The notes under the pieces: generated by a model
Told to the model about the DNA's origin: nothing
Databases searched by the model: none
What the model saw: the letters and a program-made list of their open reading frames with translations, nothing else
Translations under genes and position numbers: made by a program
Assembly: GCA_003663345.1 (NCBI GenBank)
Contig: QMZU01000049.1
Location: 1-5,633 of the forward strand
DNA from: Candidatus Aenigmatarchaeota archaeon
Lineage (GTDB): Archaea; Aenigmatarchaeota; Aenigmatarchaeia; PWEA01; B50-G16
DNA: 5,633 nt
Direction: 5' to 3'
Shown: one piece after another, positions 5,093 to 5,633 of the stretch
Layout: every line of letters starts with the position of its first letter
How positions within the stretch are numbered: position 1 is the stretch's first letter

Positions 5093-5633
5093 GTAGGTTA
5101 TGAGACAGGAAAAGATCTACCAGCACAGTTCACCGGGAAGGAGCGGGATGAGAATGGGCGGTATTATTTCTGTTTCCGGTATTATGATTCCAATCTGGGG
5201 CGATTCCTCTCCCGGGATCCGATTCATAGTCCAGCGATGTCCTCCTACGCCTACTGTATTAACAATCCTCTTAGCTACTTAGATCCAATGGGGTTGAAAG
5301 AGGCAAAGTATTTTGTAGATGGAATTTATATGTGGAATGGATTTCGTTGGGAACGGATTGACGATCCGGTTGTTTCTGAAGCTGTAGCTGCCACGCGGGA
5401 TATAATTGTTCCTTCGGTTGATCTTTCTTATGAGTATCTTCCTTCTGCTTTTGCAGCGGGTCTCTCTCAGGCGGAGTTTCGTTTTTCCTCTCATCCGGCC
5501 TGGGAGACGCCGTTTTATCCCTGGGGAGGAGCGTATTACACTGGGCGGGCGGCCGAAGAGTTTGTGGGTGGTTTAGGTGAGGAGATACTGGAGATAGCGC
5601 GAGCGGATGTAACTGGCTTGCCCCGGTATGAGG
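5093..5633 (+). pseudogene. Displaced Rhs core tail with linker and start of a tip (no start codon; runs off the window)
   Basis: The frame from 5093 is open to the window end. It shows the final part of an Rhs-repeat core: FTGKERDENG at 5129-5158, RYYDSNLGRFLSRDPI at 5177-5224 and YAYCINNPLSYLDPMGL at 5246-5296. The last contains PxxxxDPxGL, the conserved boundary after which Rhs proteins cleave to free the C-terminal toxin. After it comes a variable region with W-E-T-P-F-Y-P-W (5501-5524), shared with the tip protein at 2800-3558; 36 of 60 bases are G+C at 5521-5580. Full Rhs proteins have hundreds of residues of YD repeats ahead of this point; here none exist and the frame is closed by TGA at 5090-5092. 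The first in-frame ATG is at 5237, inside the core. This is best read as an orphan tip kept with a short piece of core, able to recombine with a complete rhs gene. Its toxin lies beyond the window. Confidence 0.8.

Noticed and set aside
2794..5102. TAGGTTAT at 2794, 4769 and 5094, twice just before a frame with ATG, as a possible cassette boundary site
   Set aside because: Eight bases is too short; dozens of repeated 8- to 9-mers are expected by chance in a window of this size, and one copy lies in the promoter.
5100..5282. A 60-codon plus-strand frame starting at ATG 5100
   Set aside because: It lies in a different frame from the clear Rhs-core frame over the same bases and shows no family pattern.
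5279..5494. A minus-strand frame opposite the Rhs fragment
   Set aside because: The plus strand carries recognisable Rhs sequence; the antisense frame has no start signal or motif.

Overview
The window is a bacterial accessory region that looks like a graveyard and reservoir of Rhs-type (YD-repeat) polymorphic-toxin tips with their associated small genes. The host cannot be named. Genes use the standard code, mostly ATG starts and often clear Shine-Dalgarno sites, and an N-terminal Sec-type signal is present. The mix of Rhs debris, a VapBC-like pair and transposase debris would fit an uncultured or candidate-phylum bacterium, but that is a guess. No rRNA, tRNA or CRISPR array is visible.

Layout. 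Bases 1-299 hold the C-terminal end of a toxin-like zinc metallopeptidase (HEGMH motif), cut by the window edge and possibly frameshifted. It is followed directly by a secreted protein of unknown family (309-1208), an overlapping three-helix membrane protein (1205-1717), and two small overlapping membrane proteins (1829-2269, 2263-2580). After a 219-base spacer, a free-standing toxin-tip-like protein begins (2800-3558). Its first third is GC-rich and resembles the linker between an Rhs core and its toxin; its last two thirds are AT-rich. It overlaps by ATGA a second pair of small membrane proteins (3555-4010, 4007-4246), clearly paralogous to the first pair. Bases 4247-4809 hold a broken transposase-like helix-turn-helix gene on the minus strand, a 9-bp inverted repeat and a good sigma-70-type promoter. 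That promoter serves a VapB-like antitoxin gene (4810-5013), whose PIN-domain toxin partner (4997-5092) is cut to 31 residues. From about 5093 to the window end runs the tail of an Rhs core (FTGKERDENG to PxxxxDPxGL), without its own start codon, leading into a new linker/tip.

How it may work together. The simplest reading is a series of displaced Rhs tip cassettes, each a toxin-like tip followed by membrane or secreted partner genes that may give immunity. The best internal evidence is the duplicated two-gene membrane module, found once in the group of genes following the HExxH tip and once directly after the 2800-3558 tip. The linker motif W[DE]TPxxxW is shared by the 2800-3558 protein and the Rhs fragment at the right edge. 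Toxin activity and immunity are inferred from layout and motifs and have not been demonstrated; the membrane pair in particular is not a family I recognise.
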